Shown here one piece after another: positions 34,319 to 43,127 of a DNA stretch of 64,000 nucleotides (position 1 is the first letter of the stretch; each line of letters begins with the position of its first letter). The notes beneath the pieces were generated by a model. The model saw nothing but the letters and a program-made list of their open reading frames with translations, ran no database searches and was not told the DNA's origin. The stretch comes from Peptoniphilus_A genitalis. Its GTDB lineage: Bacteria; Bacillota; Clostridia; Tissierellales; Peptoniphilaceae. Position numbers and translations under genes: made by a program. Where the stretch lies: NCBI RefSeq assembly GCF_949769225.1, contig NZ_CATKPB010000002.1; one strand, 5' to 3'.

Positions 34319-35470
34319 TTAAATTATACTTTGAATAATCTTTGATCCTGCAATAATTGTTCCAATTGATGAACCTAAGTTGGCAAGTATTACTACTAAG
34401 AGAGCCTTTAAAAACTTATTGTGAATCCATGACTTAAGATTAAATATGTCATCAGGAATATTATTTACGTCTTCAACTGTTGGCTTCTTTAAACTTGCTT
34501 CAACTAAACCTGCAAACCATCCACAAGCAAGGACTGGATTGATCGAAGTAAAAGGTGCTGCCACGAAAGCAGTTAATACGCTTAATGGATGTGGAAGGCA
34601 TAAGGCTGTAAAGACAGCAGCTAAGACTGAATTAAATATAAACCAGGATTTGATTTGAGATAGGCCCGTATTCATACTTTGCTTAAAGCCTAAGACTATT
34701 AAGATTACAATTAGGGCTGGTATTATCCAAGGCAAGAGCTTCCCAATTAAGGATTTAGGTGGAATCTTATTAAGCTCTTCAATGTCTTGGTCCTTAAAGA
34801 CTTCTTCTTCAACACCTGGTGTATGTGCTGCTCCAAGAATAGCGACAACTTTTTTGCCTGGCGCATTCTTAATGTTATAAGCAAGGAATTTATCTCTCTC
34901 GTGCAAAAGTGTTGCGGCAATTTGAGGATAGTCCTTACCCATATCTTCAATAGCAAGTTCAAGATTATCTCTTTCAATTAATCTCTGAAGATCTTCCTCA
35001 GATACTTCTTCATCGTCATCAATGGACATTAAAGAGAAAAATAATTTTATTTTTTCAAAAAATCCCATTTTTCTCCAAATCCTCATGAAAGTTGTTTGAA
35101 TACTTCTGTCAGCTAGGACTAAGTTGATTCCCATTTCTTCAGAAGCCTTAATACCTTCCATCATCTCTTGACCAGGTTTTGTTTTTAGTTTTTTTGCAAT
35201 ATTTTTTTGATATGATGAAAGAATTAGGTTTGCTATTAAAAGGGTAACCTTCTTCTCCTTTATAATATCAATAATATTTGTGTTCTTCCAAGCCTCAGGA
35301 TTTTTTAAATTTTTATACCTTTGGTCATCAAGCTCAATACATATTGAGTCAGGATTCTCTTCTTTTATAGTTTCCCTAACCAAATTAACACTTTCTTGTG
35401 AAACGTGAGCCGTTGGTATTAAAATAATTTCCTTTCCTTGGTAATCTATTCTAATTAATTGATCCTTCAT
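34319..35470 (-). CDS. TraB/PrgY-family membrane protein
   Basis: The N-terminal domain (IILIPTAHVSQESVNLVRETI, CIELDDQRYKNL, and later AILGAAHTPGVEEEV) matches the TraB/TIKI/GumN fold, whose GxxH motifs are thought to form a metalloprotease-like site. The last 150 residues contain several membrane helices, as in archaeal and bacterial TraB homologues. In Enterococcus the homologue PrgY blocks self-response to pheromone. Here no pheromone system is visible and the role is unknown. AGGAGAAAA precedes the ATG; it is last in the aspS operon. Confidence 0.85.
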   Translation of the reverse strand: MKDQLIRIDYQGKEIILIPTAHVSQESVNLVRETIKEENPDSICIELDDQRYKNLKNPEAWKNTNIIDIIKEKKVTLLIANLILSSYQKNIAKKLKTKPGQEMMEGIKASEEMGINLVLADRSIQTTFMRIWRKMGFFEKIKLFFSLMSIDDDEEVSEEDLQRLIERDNLELAIEDMGKDYPQIAATLLHERDKFLAYNIKNAPGKKVVAILGAAHTPGVEEEVFKDQDIEELNKIPPKSLIGKLLPWIIPALIVILIVLGFKQSMNTGLSQIKSWFIFNSVLAAVFTALCLPHPLSVLTAFVAAPFTSINPVLACGWFAGLVEASLKKPTVEDVNNIPDDIFNLKSWIHNKFLKALLVVILANLGSSIGTIIAGSKIIQSII

Positions 35471-35490
35471 TTTTCTCCTACGTAGAAGTT

Positions 35491-36453
35491 TTATTCTTTT
35501 TCTTCACTAATGGTGTAGGCTTTTTCATCTACACCCCTATAATAATTTGTAATCAGCTTCTTGCCTTCTATCTTCTCTGTCATAAGTATCTCGTCTTTGG
35601 ATTTAAACTTATTAAGACCATCTTCATTTTTTATCTCATAACCCTTTAGATAATTAATTGAAGAGTTTAAAATATCAAGACAAAGAGCATTTAAGATTTC
35701 TTCTTCATTGTCTTCTTTTTCTTTGTCTTTAACAACCTTAAGGTCTTTTAGATTTTTATTTTTTGAATTCTTATTTAATCCATAAATATTCTCATAAACT
35801 TCTAAAAGATTATCTTCTTTTTCTAAGATTGCCTCTTTTTCATCCTTTAACTTAGATATTTTAGAGGAATCATTTAGAAGAATGGACTTAAGCAAATAAT
35901 TGTCTCCCTTTAATAAGTATTCTACAAGACCAAGATTTTCAAATCCCTTGATGTTGTGCTTTCCTATGGACCTATTCAAGTCATAAGCATAATGGGAGTC
36001 TATAAAAAAAGGAAGAAGTCTTAAGTTGTCTTCCATATCCTTCCTAATCAAATCCTTGTCAATAAAATTGCCTCTAAGAGGTGTAAAAGAATTTATTTTT
36101 TCTTTTGAAATTTCAAAAAATTTTAATTCTCTATTCTCTTCAAAGGGAATTAAAGAATCTCCCAGCTCCCTATTGAGGTTTTCTATCTCAGTAGACTTGT
36201 TTTGTAAAACATCAAATTTTTCAATTTCACTTGATATTACATCAAGCTTTGAGTTTTTTAAGTTTATATCTTGGCTGAGATTTTTTATTTTTTCCTCTGT
36301 CTTATTTTTCTTTTCTAAGAGGGAAGAATTTTCTCTTGTTAAGTTAAAGTAAGAAGACTCCATGTATCTTAAGTTGGAAAAACCGAGATAAGATAGTATG
36401 AGACTTAAAATTATAAAGACGAAAGACAAAAAAGTTTTTTTATTTTTATTCAT
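35491..36453 (-). CDS. Unknown membrane-anchored coiled-coil protein (B)
   Basis: I do not recognise this family. The 320-residue product has a short basic N-terminus, one membrane helix (about residues 8-25, FLSFVFIILSLILSYLGF) and a long coiled coil (SLLEKKNKTEEKIKNLSQDI to about residue 100). A charged region and a Lys/Glu-rich linker lead to a C-terminal part with CLDILNSSINYLKG. I prefer ATG at 36453 over the upstream GTG. It overlaps the previous gene by eight bases. Its layout resembles that upstream neighbour, suggesting a pair that may act together at the envelope. Confidence 0.7.
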   Translation of the reverse strand: MNKNKKTFLSFVFIILSLILSYLGFSNLRYMESSYFNLTRENSSLLEKKNKTEEKIKNLSQDINLKNSKLDVISSEIEKFDVLQNKSTEIENLNRELGDSLIPFEENRELKFFEISKEKINSFTPLRGNFIDKDLIRKDMEDNLRLLPFFIDSHYAYDLNRSIGKHNIKGFENLGLVEYLLKGDNYLLKSILLNDSSKISKLKDEKEAILEKEDNLLEVYENIYGLNKNSKNKNLKDLKVVKDKEKEDNEEEILNALCLDILNSSINYLKGYEIKNEDGLNKFKSKDEILMTEKIEGKKLITNYYRGVDEKAYTISEEKE

Positions 36454-37264
36454 TTTTATCACTCTTTTCCAAAGCCCTTATAATTCCATAGTTCCTATAA
36501 TACTCAGAAACTTTTTCATCTAAGAAGTTTTTTAAATAATCTAACTTTTCTGATGATAGGTCGCCAGTTTTAATTGATTTCTTTTCCATTTCCTTATAGA
36601 TATTCAATAAGTTGTTAAAATCAACGTAAACTTCAGAAAAGGGTGCCTTATCATCTTCTATAAAATTAGAAATACTTGCAGAATATATTGAAGCATAGAA
36701 TACAAATAAGTTTACTTCCTTTGATGGCCTATTTACTTTTATCAAATAAGAAGCAAATCCATCTAGGTCTTTAAATAGGCTTTCAATTTCTAGATCCTTA
36801 TAAAGATTCTTGTGCTTTTCAAGGTTTTCTTCTCTACTTATACTTAAGAAGTCGTCTACAATTCTATCGTAATTTTCTTTTTCATAAATATTTGAATTAA
36901 AGAAAGCACCGTAAGCTCTTAGTCTTTCTCTAACTTCAGATTTGATGGCCTTGTTCTTTTCTTCATAATCTGCTTTTATTTTTTTAATTTCCTCAGATTT
37001 ATTGGCTTCAAATTGGTATCCATATTTTTCATAAAATTCTTGAGACTTTAAATTAAATTCAATGTCCAAGTCATCTATTTCTTTGTCAAAAGTCTTAGAC
37101 TTATCTTCCAAAGACTTTATCTCTTGAGCCAAAGCCCTGTTTTCGGAAATCAGTCTTGTCGAAAATTTTTTATTTGCAATAGAATACACAAAAAATAATA
37201 AAGACAAGACTAGGATGCAAAGAGAAAAAATATAGAGAACCTTGTGCCAGTTTTTACTACTCAT
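36446..37264 (-). CDS. Unknown membrane-anchored coiled-coil protein (A)
   Basis: I do not recognise this family. The 272-residue product has one N-terminal membrane helix (about residues 8-28, LYIFSLCILVLSLLFFVYSI), then a coiled coil (ENRALAQEIKSLEDKSKTFDKEIDDL) and a mostly helical remainder with several Tyr/Phe-rich stretches (FYASIYSASISNF). AGGTGAAAG precedes the ATG. It sits 7 bases after rseC and overlaps unknown gene B. Topology suggests that most of the protein is outside the membrane. An envelope-linked role is inference. Confidence 0.7.
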   Translation of the reverse strand: MSSKNWHKVLYIFSLCILVLSLLFFVYSIANKKFSTRLISENRALAQEIKSLEDKSKTFDKEIDDLDIEFNLKSQEFYEKYGYQFEANKSEEIKKIKADYEEKNKAIKSEVRERLRAYGAFFNSNIYEKENYDRIVDDFLSISREENLEKHKNLYKDLEIESLFKDLDGFASYLIKVNRPSKEVNLFVFYASIYSASISNFIEDDKAPFSEVYVDFNNLLNIYKEMEKKSIKTGDLSSEKLDYLKNFLDEKVSEYYRNYGIIRALEKSDKNE

Positions 37265-37271
37265 CTTTCAC

Positions 37272-37694
37272 CTACATTTTTTCAAGAAGAATGCTGGCTC
37301 CACTTGTCTTCCCAAAATTTTTATCAATACTCCTAAGGATAATAAAGGAAATGATAAAGGATAAGATCCCTGCTATGAGAGACATTAAGTCCTTGTTAGC
37401 AAGTCCCATCTTATTAAAAACATAATAAGATAAAGAAATTGCCGACATAAATAGGACTAGTGGCAGACCATAAACTAAAAATTTATAGGAAAGCACTGAC
37501 TTGTCATTGGTTTTTATCTTGACTACATCTCCAACTTTTGCAGAAATTGTATTGTTAAACTCAAAGAGCTCCTGTTCTGATTCGGCACACTTTGCATTAC
37601 AAGATTCGCAAGATTCTCCGCATGCACTTTCTCTAGTAAATTCTACAAATATTTTGTTGTTCCTTTGAGCTCTTACAATGCCAATACTTTCCAT
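37272..37694 (-). CDS. rseC: RseC/MucC-family membrane protein
   Basis: The 140-residue protein has an N-terminal beta domain with a cysteine cluster (CGESCESCNAKC, about residues 25-36), the family's likely redox or metal site. Two adjacent membrane helices (about 70-90 and 100-120) and a short basic tail follow. The family is linked to sigma-E control in Proteobacteria and to the SoxR-reducing (Rsx/Rnf) system; neither partner is visible here. AGGTGATTAT precedes the ATG, 14 bases after aspS. Confidence 0.87.
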   Translation of the reverse strand: MESIGIVRAQRNNKIFVEFTRESACGESCESCNAKCAESEQELFEFNNTISAKVGDVVKIKTNDKSVLSYKFLVYGLPLVLFMSAISLSYYVFNKMGLANKDLMSLIAGILSFIISFIILRSIDKNFGKTSGASILLEKM

Positions 37695-37708
37695 ATAATC
37701 ACCTATTC

Positions 37709-39484
37709 TTAATCTTCAATTACCTTAATATGAACTTCTTCTAATTGTTTTTCTGTAAGTTCTGTTGGTGCACCTGTTAATAGACAAGTTGCAGCTTGAG
37801 TTTTAGGGAAGGCTATTACGTCCCTGATACTCTTAGCTCCTGTAAATAACATTACAAGTCTGTCTAAACCATAAGCAAGCCCTCCATGTGGTGGAGCTCC
37901 ATACTTAAAGGCTTCAAGAAGGAAACCAAATTTTTCCTTAGCTTCTTCTTCTGATAAGCCAAGTGCTTCAAACATTTTTTCTTGGACTTCTGGGTCGTTA
38001 ATTCTAATGCTTCCTCCACCCATTTCGTCACCATTTATAACAATGTCATAAGCCTTTGCTCTTGCATTTTCCTTGTCACTTACTAATTTATCAACATCTT
38101 CATCAAGTGGACTTGTGAAAGGATGGTGCATAGCAACGTATCTTCCTTCCTCTTCATCGTATTCAAATAGAGGGAATTCTGTAATCCATACAAGTTTGTA
38201 ATCATCTTCGTCAATTAGGTCCATGTCCCTTGCAATCTTGTTACGAAGGTTACCTAGACCACTAAATACAACAGAATTTTTATCAGCAAGTATTAAAATT
38301 AAATCGCCTTTTTTTGCTTCAAAAGCAGAGATGATTTCTTGCATTGTTTCTTCAGAGATAAATTTAGCAATTGGTGAATCAATTTCTTCATCAACTCTTA
38401 TCCAAGAAAGTCCCATTGCCTTATAGTCTTTGACAAAGGATTCTAGTTTTTTAACTTGCTTCTTGGAATAGAATTCACTTCCGCCATCAACTTTGATACC
38501 TCTAACACTCTTGCCCTTTTCAGTATTTCCTTCAAATACCTTGAAGCCGCAAGTCTTTACTATTTCGGAAATATCTTTTAATTCCATACCAAATCTAAGG
38601 TCTGGCTTATCTACCCCGAACCTATCCATGGCTTCAGAGTATTTCATTCTCTTAATAGGAAGTTCAATGTCTTTGTTAATTACTTCTTTAAACAATTTTT
38701 GAAGGAATCTTTCATTAATTCCCATTACATCTTCTTCGTCAACGAAGCTAAGTTCCATATCAATTTGAGTAAACTCAGGTTGTCTATTTGCTCTTAAATC
38801 TTCATCTCTAAAGCACTTAGTAATTTGAATGTACCTATCCATTCCTGCAACCATTAATAATTGCTTCATTAACTGTGGTGATTGAGGAAGAGCATAGAAC
38901 TCGCCTGGGTTAACCCTACTTGGGACTAAGTAGTCTCTCGCTCCTTCAGGAGTTGGCTTAGTTAACATAGGAGTTTCAACTTCTATAAATCCATTTTCAT
39001 AGAAAAAGTCACGAGTAATCTTATAAATCTTTGAACGAATCATAAGATTTCTTTGCATACTTGGTTTTCTTAAATCAAGAGTCCTGTACTTAAGTCTCAT
39101 GTTTTCAGCAACATTGTCATTGTCCTTGACATAAATTGGTGGAACTTCAGACTCATTTAAAATTTTAAGTTCACTAGCTAGGACTTCAACCCTACCAGTT
39201 TCTAATTCTTCATTGATTGAAGATCTCATTCGAACTGCACCCTTGACAGCAATTACAAATTCTCCACGAAGGTGTGATGCCTTTTCTAAAAGCTCTTCTG
39301 ATGAAGTATCGTCAAAAACAATTTGTGCAATTCCACTTCTATCTCTTAAGTCAACAAAAACTATGGATCCCAGTGACCTTTGCTTTGCCACCCAACCCAT
39401 TAGGACAACTTCTTTTGAAATCATATCTTCTGAAATCTCATTACAATAATTTGTTCTCTTGAGATTTCCCATTTTTTCAGCCAT
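37709..39484 (-). CDS. aspS: Aspartyl-tRNA synthetase
   Basis: This bacterial-type class IIb enzyme has 591 residues. The N-terminal OB fold (VVLMGWVAKQRSLGSIVFVDLRDRSG) is followed by the catalytic domain with QSPQLMKQLLMVAGMDRY, motif 2 CFRDEDLRANRQPEFTQID, the bacterial GAD insert and motif 3 GGLAYGLDRLVMLFTG. Length and the insert distinguish it from AsnRS. It is first in an operon with rseC, two unknown genes and traB-like. Its leader contains a terminator-like hairpin. Confidence 0.96.
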   Translation of the reverse strand: MAEKMGNLKRTNYCNEISEDMISKEVVLMGWVAKQRSLGSIVFVDLRDRSGIAQIVFDDTSSEELLEKASHLRGEFVIAVKGAVRMRSSINEELETGRVEVLASELKILNESEVPPIYVKDNDNVAENMRLKYRTLDLRKPSMQRNLMIRSKIYKITRDFFYENGFIEVETPMLTKPTPEGARDYLVPSRVNPGEFYALPQSPQLMKQLLMVAGMDRYIQITKCFRDEDLRANRQPEFTQIDMELSFVDEEDVMGINERFLQKLFKEVINKDIELPIKRMKYSEAMDRFGVDKPDLRFGMELKDISEIVKTCGFKVFEGNTEKGKSVRGIKVDGGSEFYSKKQVKKLESFVKDYKAMGLSWIRVDEEIDSPIAKFISEETMQEIISAFEAKKGDLILILADKNSVVFSGLGNLRNKIARDMDLIDEDDYKLVWITEFPLFEYDEEEGRYVAMHHPFTSPLDEDVDKLVSDKENARAKAYDIVINGDEMGGGSIRINDPEVQEKMFEALGLSEEEAKEKFGFLLEAFKYGAPPHGGLAYGLDRLVMLFTGAKSIRDVIAFPKTQAATCLLTGAPTELTEKQLEEVHIKVIED

Positions 39485-39493
39485 ATTTCCTCC

Positions 39494-39530
39494 TAAAAAT
39501 TAAACTCCAAGCCTCAAATGGTTTGGAGCT
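39494..39530 (-). promoter_or_regulatory. Terminator-like hairpin in the aspS leader
   Basis: On the minus strand AGCTCCAAACC-ATTTGA-GGCTTGGAGTT (11-bp stem, one mismatch or wobble) is followed by TTTAATTTTT and then the aspS ribosome site. A good promoter lies upstream of it, so it lies within the aspS leader and is a candidate attenuator. No T-box sequence is seen. Alternatively it could be the terminator of the upstream operon. Confidence 0.55.
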
Positions 39531-39598
39531 TATTCGTTAACATTTTTTATAATCGATTAGCCATTTATATTGTTTTTATTCCATAAAAATCTATTTTA

Positions 39599-39627
39599 AT
39601 TATAAAGCAAGGCCTGTCAAAATTCAA
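39599..39627 (-). promoter_or_regulatory. Promoter for the aspS operon
   Basis: On the minus strand TTGAAT (39627-39622), a 17-base spacer and TATAAT (39604-39599) are seen, just after the stop of the MurE-like gene. The predicted leader is about 110 bases. Confidence 0.75.
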
Positions 39628-39629
39628 CT

Positions 39630-41165
39630 TTAACAGATTCTCTTGTCTATTCTATGAGAAAAACCTTGGATATCTTTCACCTTGTTTTCTCTCAAAAGTT
39701 TTTCCTTTACAAAGCCTGCTCCCTTATCCATGCCTTGACAGCCTGCAAGAAGTAATACATCATCTTGATCAAGTAAGTCAATAGCATCGTTAATTGACTC
39801 TTCTAGGGTGTCATATACTTTGCATTCAATTTTATTCTTTTCTAAAATATCTTTAAAAACTTTTAGTTCTTCATCAGTTACCCTGTCCTTTTCCTTGACA
39901 GTGTCTCTTGATAGGGTTGCAGTAAGTGATTTAGGTTTTAAAATTTTTATCCACTTAACTAATCTTTCTGTAATCTCACGATTAACTTCAACCCCTCTCT
40001 TGCCCCTAATGGCATAGAGAATATTAAGATTTTTATAATCCATTTTCTTTAAGGTTTCCATTGTTGCGTCAATATTTTTTTCATTGGCGAAGTGGTCATC
40101 TAAAATTTTAAATTCTTCATCAAATATTAATTCAAATCTTCTCTCTACTCCCTTAAAATTCTTTAGAGTCCTCTTTATAGTTTCTGTATCAATTTTAAGG
40201 CAGAGACCTATTATTATGGCAACAAGAGAATTCATTACTGATGAATAACCAACTGAGCCAAGTTCAATATTAAATTCAGATTTTTCTAAAATAAAATCTT
40301 TAATTTTTATGTCCCTATTTATCTTAAAAGTAAATTTTCCCTTACCAGTTGAAAGGTCAAGATTTTGGATTCCAAAGTCAGCGTCATTGTTTTCTAAAGA
40401 GAAGCTAAGAACCTGTGCCCTCGTCTTATTCTTTAGTGAATAAATTTTTTCATCATCTGCATTTAATATTGCAAGGGCATCTTCTTTTGCGTGTCTTATA
40501 AGTCTTGATTTAAATCTAAAATAATTTTCAAAACTTCCATGTTGGTCAATATGTTCTCTGCCAAGATTGTTAAAAGTCACAATGTCAAAATCAATATTCT
40601 TGTTCCTATATAATTCTTGAGCAGATGAAGAAACTTCCATAGTCACATCAGTTACTCCCTTGTCCTTCATATCCCTGAAATAGGATTGAAGAGTTAAGGA
40701 CTCTGGTGTTGTAAGTACAGATGGAATCATTACATCAGCATATCTTGTTAACACAGTTCCAATAATCCCTGTATTTCTTTTATCTTCTTCTAAAATAGAA
40801 TTTACCATAAAGGCAGTAGTTGTCTTGCCATTAGTTGCGGTTATACCTATTACATTCATGTCTCTTGAAGGATCTTCATAGAAATTTCTTGCCATGTCTG
40901 CAAGGGCAATTCTTGAATTTTCAACTCTTATTTGTTTGATGTTTTCCTCAGAGTAGTCTTCGACTACAGCAATTTCTGCTCCAAGTTCTCTTGCCTTCTT
41001 TATAAACTTGTGACCATCTGTGACGTATCCTTTTATGGCAACAAAAATACCGCCCTCAACTACATCGTCTGTGTGAAAGGCGATATTTTTTATATCTGTT
41101 TCTTTATCAATTTCAAAATTTGCATCAATAATATCTAAATTATTTAAAATTTTTTCTAATTTCAA
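39630..41165 (-). CDS. MurE-like Mur ligase family protein
   Basis: The protein (511 residues) has the MurE domain order: an N-terminal substrate domain, the ATP loop TATNGKTTT (about residue 110), TTPESLTLQ, MEVSSSAQEL, FNNLGREHIDQHGSFENYF and the carbamylated-Lys region FRFKSRLI. The C-terminal part is atypical. Where MurE has a YAHTPDGL-type motif this protein reads DDHFANEKNID, and the GDRD and DNPR/DNPA substrate motifs are missing; GKRGVE stands near that place. It may add a different amino acid or act on another Mur-like substrate. It starts with TTG after AAGGAG and is last in the recJ-relA operon. Confidence 0.8.
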   Translation of the reverse strand: MKLEKILNNLDIIDANFEIDKETDIKNIAFHTDDVVEGGIFVAIKGYVTDGHKFIKKARELGAEIAVVEDYSEENIKQIRVENSRIALADMARNFYEDPSRDMNVIGITATNGKTTTAFMVNSILEEDKRNTGIIGTVLTRYADVMIPSVLTTPESLTLQSYFRDMKDKGVTDVTMEVSSSAQELYRNKNIDFDIVTFNNLGREHIDQHGSFENYFRFKSRLIRHAKEDALAILNADDEKIYSLKNKTRAQVLSFSLENNDADFGIQNLDLSTGKGKFTFKINRDIKIKDFILEKSEFNIELGSVGYSSVMNSLVAIIIGLCLKIDTETIKRTLKNFKGVERRFELIFDEEFKILDDHFANEKNIDATMETLKKMDYKNLNILYAIRGKRGVEVNREITERLVKWIKILKPKSLTATLSRDTVKEKDRVTDEELKVFKDILEKNKIECKVYDTLEESINDAIDLLDQDDVLLLAGCQGMDKGAGFVKEKLLRENKVKDIQGFSHRIDKRIC

Positions 41166-41167
41166 GC

Positions 41168-42496
41168 TTATCTTCTCCTTAGAAAGTCTTCAAGATTTTT
41201 AGAATTTAAATTTCTCTCAAACTTTCCCTTTTCATTTAAAATCTTTGTGCTTGCGCCTAGGCCAAAGCCAATAATGTTTTCAAGTTCTTCCATCATGACA
41301 ATATTATAAATTGAGGCATGACCCTCCTTTGCATATCCAATATTCTCTGATGAAATTACAGATTTTTTCTGCCTATAAAGATAATAGGGCTCATAATTAT
41401 TTTCCATTAAAAGTCTCTTCGATTCTTCCAAAAGATTTCCAAAGTCTTCAGTATTGTGGTAAGAATTTTCAAAAAGCTTTGAACCATTCTTTAAGGCTAG
41501 AGTATGAAGTGTAATATTTTCTGGAGAAAAGTCTATTGCTTTTTTTATGGAATCAAGAATGCTAACCTTATCTTCTCCAGGAAGTCCCATGATTAAATCC
41601 ATATTTATAGTTTCAAAACCAAGCTCTCTTGCCCTATCAAACCAAAAACAAAAATCTTTGTTTGAAACCCTATTTAATTTGTTAATTACCTCTTCATTAA
41701 AGGTCTGTGGATTAAGAGAAATTCTATTAACTCCCTTGTCCTTAAGCATATTTAAAATCTCTAGACTCAAACTATCGATTCGACCACATTCAACAGTAAA
41801 CTCTCTAGTCTTACCAAACTTATTAATAAGTGCATCAATAATTTTTTCCAAGTTTTCAAGACCAACTGATGTGGGAGTTCCCCCTCCTATATAAATTGAA
41901 TTAGGCTCTTTAGAAAATTCAAGCTCATAGGAATTTATATCGTAGGTTAAATTCTTTGTGTATAAATCCATTTTCCCCTTGTTCTCTATTGTCGTGTCAA
42001 AGGAACAATAAAGGCACCTTGATGGGCAAAAGGGTATGTGGACATAGACATTATAATTTGTTAAATTGGAATTAAGCCTTAGGTCTTCTTGATTTTTATA
42101 AATTTTATATAAAAAATCTGCCTCCTCATTTCCAATCCTGTACTTGTCCCATAAAATTTTAAGGGACTCATCATAGGAAGAGCCCTCAAAAACTTTTGAA
42201 ATAAGTTTTAAGGGCCTCACTCCAGTTAGGATTCCAAAGCTTGGATCAAAATTTTCTTCCTTAGAAAACAAGTCAAATAAATATCTCTTAATAGCGAAGT
42301 GAGCTTTTTCATCACTAAGCCTTAAAATTTCACTAGAGTTTATATTCTCTCCAAAAATGCTAATAAAAACATTTTGGTCTTCAATTTTTATTTTGATGTC
42401 AAAGTTTAAATCTTCATAATCTTTAGGAAGCTTCATCCTAAAAAATTCGAAAATTGATTTCTTTAAGCCTTGGCTTTCGTTTTCTATTTTTATCAT
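41168..42496 (-). CDS. hemZ: HemZ-type radical-SAM coproporphyrinogen dehydrogenase family protein
   Basis: The 442-residue protein has an N-terminal domain characteristic of HemZ (before the radical-SAM core), then CPSRCLYC (CxxxCxxC, about residue 156), YIGGGTPTS, ECGRIDS and NMDLIMGLPGED, the usual HemN/HemZ core motifs. HemZ is thought to oxidise coproporphyrinogen III, but many HemN-like enzymes do other jobs and no other haem gene lies here. It overlaps the MBL-fold gene by an ATGA and precedes the MurE-like gene. The relA-dtd-MBL-hemZ order is common in Clostridia. Confidence 0.85.
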   Translation of the reverse strand: MIKIENESQGLKKSIFEFFRMKLPKDYEDLNFDIKIKIEDQNVFISIFGENINSSEILRLSDEKAHFAIKRYLFDLFSKEENFDPSFGILTGVRPLKLISKVFEGSSYDESLKILWDKYRIGNEEADFLYKIYKNQEDLRLNSNLTNYNVYVHIPFCPSRCLYCSFDTTIENKGKMDLYTKNLTYDINSYELEFSKEPNSIYIGGGTPTSVGLENLEKIIDALINKFGKTREFTVECGRIDSLSLEILNMLKDKGVNRISLNPQTFNEEVINKLNRVSNKDFCFWFDRARELGFETINMDLIMGLPGEDKVSILDSIKKAIDFSPENITLHTLALKNGSKLFENSYHNTEDFGNLLEESKRLLMENNYEPYYLYRQKKSVISSENIGYAKEGHASIYNIVMMEELENIIGFGLGASTKILNEKGKFERNLNSKNLEDFLRRR

Positions 42497-43119
42497 AATT
42501 GTCTTAGATAAGGATTCGTCATTTTCTCATAGGATATTTGTGACTCAGGACCGTGACCTGATAGGACATAAATCTCATCATCAAGTTTTTTTAATTTTTT
42601 TAATGATTCAATCATAAGTGAATGGTCTGACTCTGGAAAATCAGTCCTTCCTATGGATCCATTAAAAAGAGTGTCTCCTGCAAATAAATAATTTTCAAAT
42701 AAATAGCAAACTGATCCGAGAGTATGGCCTGGCGTTTCAATAACTTTTATAGTTCCTTCTGAGAAAGGAATTTCATCTCCCTCTTTTACAAAGACATCTA
42801 CATCAGCTGCTTCAATTTGCATGCCAAAGGCAGAAGCTCTGACTTCCTTTGGACTCTCTAAGAAGGCCCTGTCATCTTTTGACATATAAACTGGCGCCTT
42901 GTATTTTTTCACTAGAGCAGCAACTGCCCCTACGTGATCAAAGTGACCATGAGTTAGCAAAATATATTTGATATTTAATTCATTCTTATCAATAGCTTCA
43001 ATTATATTTTCACTTGATCCACCTGGGTCAACTACAAAGGCATCCTTGTTTTCATCAAAAAGTATAAAGCAATTTTCTTGCAACTCTCCAACAACTAACT
43101 TCATAATTTTATATTCCAT
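42493..43119 (-). CDS. MBL-fold hydrolase (glyoxalase II-like)
   Basis: This 208-residue metallo-beta-lactamase-fold protein shows LTHGHFDHVGAVAAL (HxHxDH, about residues 55-69), ETPGHTLGSVCY and FAGDTLFNGSIGRTD, plus a late SGHGP. These are the metal ligands of the family. It is close to YcbL/GloB-like hydrolases. The natural substrate is unknown. AGGTGAAATA precedes the ATG. It commonly lies between dtd and hemZ in Firmicutes. Confidence 0.88.
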   Translation of the reverse strand: MEYKIMKLVVGELQENCFILFDENKDAFVVDPGGSSENIIEAIDKNELNIKYILLTHGHFDHVGAVAALVKKYKAPVYMSKDDRAFLESPKEVRASAFGMQIEAADVDVFVKEGDEIPFSEGTIKVIETPGHTLGSVCYLFENYLFAGDTLFNGSIGRTDFPESDHSLMIESLKKLKKLDDEIYVLSGHGPESQISYEKMTNPYLRQL

Positions 43120-43127
43120 TATTTCAC

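Noticed and set aside
39599..39617. TTGACA paired with TATAAT upstream of aspS
   Set aside because: The spacing is only 10 bases. TTGAAT at 17 bases from the same TATAAT is the better fit.
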